Below are positions 48,648 to 49,518 of a stretch of DNA of 49,518 nucleotides, in pieces (position 1 is the stretch's first letter; every line of letters starts with the position of its first letter). The stretch spans positions 1 to 49,518 of the forward strand of contig JAEWRW010000004.1 of the NCBI GenBank assembly GCA_023398815.1, given 5' to 3'. The notes under the pieces were generated by a model. It did not search any database, was not told where the DNA came from, and saw only the letters and a list, made by a program, of their open reading frames with translations. This stretch comes from Bacillota bacterium. Lineage in GTDB: Bacteria; Bacillota; Clostridia; Christensenellales; UMGS416. Made by a program: the position numbers and the translations under genes.

Positions 48648-49518
48648 ATGGGGAAAATGAACGACCGGCAGGGTGGCCCGCCGCGCAGGCAGCCCCCTGT
48701 CTATCCGCAGGATTTCGACGAGCACGAAGATGCCCAGCGGAACTACTGCTACTACGACCGGCGCAGTGATGACTGCCGCCGGAATGCAGAGCGCAACGAA
48801 AACGGCCGCCGTGCCTATTCCGGTGACCGCAGCGACAGCTACGATAACCGCAGTGACAGCTACGATAACCGCCGCGACTGCCATGATGACCGCAGCGACT
48901 GCTACGATGACCACCGCGACTGCCCTGACGACCACCGCAGACATCGTTGCCATGAGCGCCCCGACAACTGCTTTGAGCACCGGTGGCACTGGGATTGCCG
49001 GTGCCCCTGCCCACCACCCATCTGTGTCTGCTGCCCGCCCGGCCCGACTGGGCCTACTGGACCCACCGGGCCTACTGGTCCGACAGGACCGACAGGCGCT
49101 GGCGTAACAGGCCCCACCGGCCCGACCGGCTCCATCGGGCCTACAGGTCCCACAGGTCCCACAGGTCCGACAGGCGCTGGCGTAACAGGTCCCACTGGCC
49201 CCACTGGCGCTGACGGCGCAACTGGTGCCACTGGTCCTACTGGTCCTACCGGACCCACTGGTGCTGACGGCGCAACCGGTGCCACCGGTCCTACTGGTCC
49301 CACTGGCGCTGACGGCGCAACCGGTGCCACCGGTCCTACTGGTCCTACCGGCCCCACTGGCGCTGATGGCGCAACCGGTGCCACTGGTCCTACCGGCCCC
49401 ACTGGCGCTGATGGCGCAACCGGTGCCACCGGCCCCACTGGTCCCACCGGTGCTGACGGCGCAACCGGTGCCACCGGCCCCACTGGTCCCACCGGTGCTG
49501 ACGGCGCAACCGGTGCCA
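48648..49518 (+). CDS. Collagen-like Gly-Pro-Thr repeat protein (3' end outside window)
   Basis: The reading frame stays open to the window edge; 290 residues are visible. Residues 1-131 are hydrophilic, very rich in Asp, Arg, Cys and Tyr, with imperfect repeats (SDSYDNR, SDCYDDH, RDCPDD) and a Cys/Pro-rich end (CRCPCPPPICVCC). From residue 132 on it is Gly-Xaa-Thr triplets, mostly GPT with GADGATGAT blocks repeating every 27 or 36 bases. Such proteins form trimeric filaments on spore or cell surfaces, as BclA does, often with a globular C-terminal domain; that part is cut off here. AAAGGG lies 8 bases before the ATG. The DNA repeats make length variation likely. Confidence 0.85.
   Translation, partial: MGKMNDRQGGPPRRQPPVYPQDFDEHEDAQRNYCYYDRRSDDCRRNAERNENGRRAYSGDRSDSYDNRSDSYDNRRDCHDDRSDCYDDHRDCPDDHRRHRCHERPDNCFEHRWHWDCRCPCPPPICVCCPPGPTGPTGPTGPTGPTGPTGAGVTGPTGPTGSIGPTGPTGPTGPTGAGVTGPTGPTGADGATGATGPTGPTGPTGADGATGATGPTGPTGADGATGATGPTGPTGPTGADGATGATGPTGPTGADGATGATGPTGPTGADGATGATGPTGPTGADGATGA

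Noticed and set aside
48902..49492. A long minus-strand Gly-Pro-Val frame at the right end
   Set aside because: It is the antisense of the collagen-like triplet repeats; the plus-strand frame has a start codon, an RBS and a sensible head domain.

Overview
The window looks like a GC-rich chromosome segment of an anaerobic, gut-type Firmicute (Clostridia, Oscillospirales or Christensenellales-like). This is inferred from AGGAGG-type ribosome binding sites, a dnaX-ybaB-recR cluster, a glycyl radical enzyme with its activase, a membrane pyrophosphatase, a TatD-associated radical SAM protein, many glycan and sugar enzymes and a Gly-Pro-Thr collagen-like protein. No rRNA, tRNA, CRISPR array or autonomous transposase was seen.

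Layout. 0.6-5 kb: a DUF2508 (YaaL-like) gene, a membrane protein, an MFS transporter and a small P-loop kinase. 5.4-12.4 kb: a minus-strand sugar-catabolism block (fucose/arabinose-isomerase-like enzyme, class II aldolase, PfkB kinase, aldo/keto reductase, MBL-fold hydrolase) split by repeat elements. 14.0-19.1 kb: a plus-strand operon (cca, nagA, two DedA/TVP38-type membrane proteins around a lipoprotein) with a clear promoter and terminator. 19.4-24.4 kb: a radical SAM gene, then dnaX-ybaB-recR. 24.6-31.3 kb: a GH4 glycosidase, a small CxxC protein, an HTH/membrane protein/B12-radical SAM operon, an FGGY sugar kinase, a GyrI-like protein and a small hydrophobic protein. 32.1-37.4 kb: an L,D-transpeptidase lipoprotein, an AT-rich gene with a PD-(D/E)XK nuclease signature and a GH2 beta-mannosidase-like enzyme. 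37.6-49.5 kb: a chemotaxis receptor, glycyl radical enzyme plus activase, an HTH-zinc-methyltransferase fusion, a nucleotidyltransferase, hppA and a collagen-like protein running off the end.

The most striking content is between the genes. About 4 kb consists of a multicopy element that I do not recognise, here called NIR (nested inverted repeat). Twelve half-units of about 220 bp (more when interrupted) were found, plus fragments. Each half-unit has a side hairpin and a nested series of helices (P1-P5) around a sequence-conserved internal loop (TAACTCG / CTCAAACAT). The helices keep pairing while their bases change between copies, so the folded form appears to be under selection. Four pairs lie head-to-head as composites of about 0.54-0.66 kb with shared terminal inverted repeats and a conserved centre. 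Smaller palindromic modules sit inside these elements, and one of them also occurs twice, in frame, in the linker of dnaX.

All functional calls come from reading motifs by eye. No database search or folding program was run.
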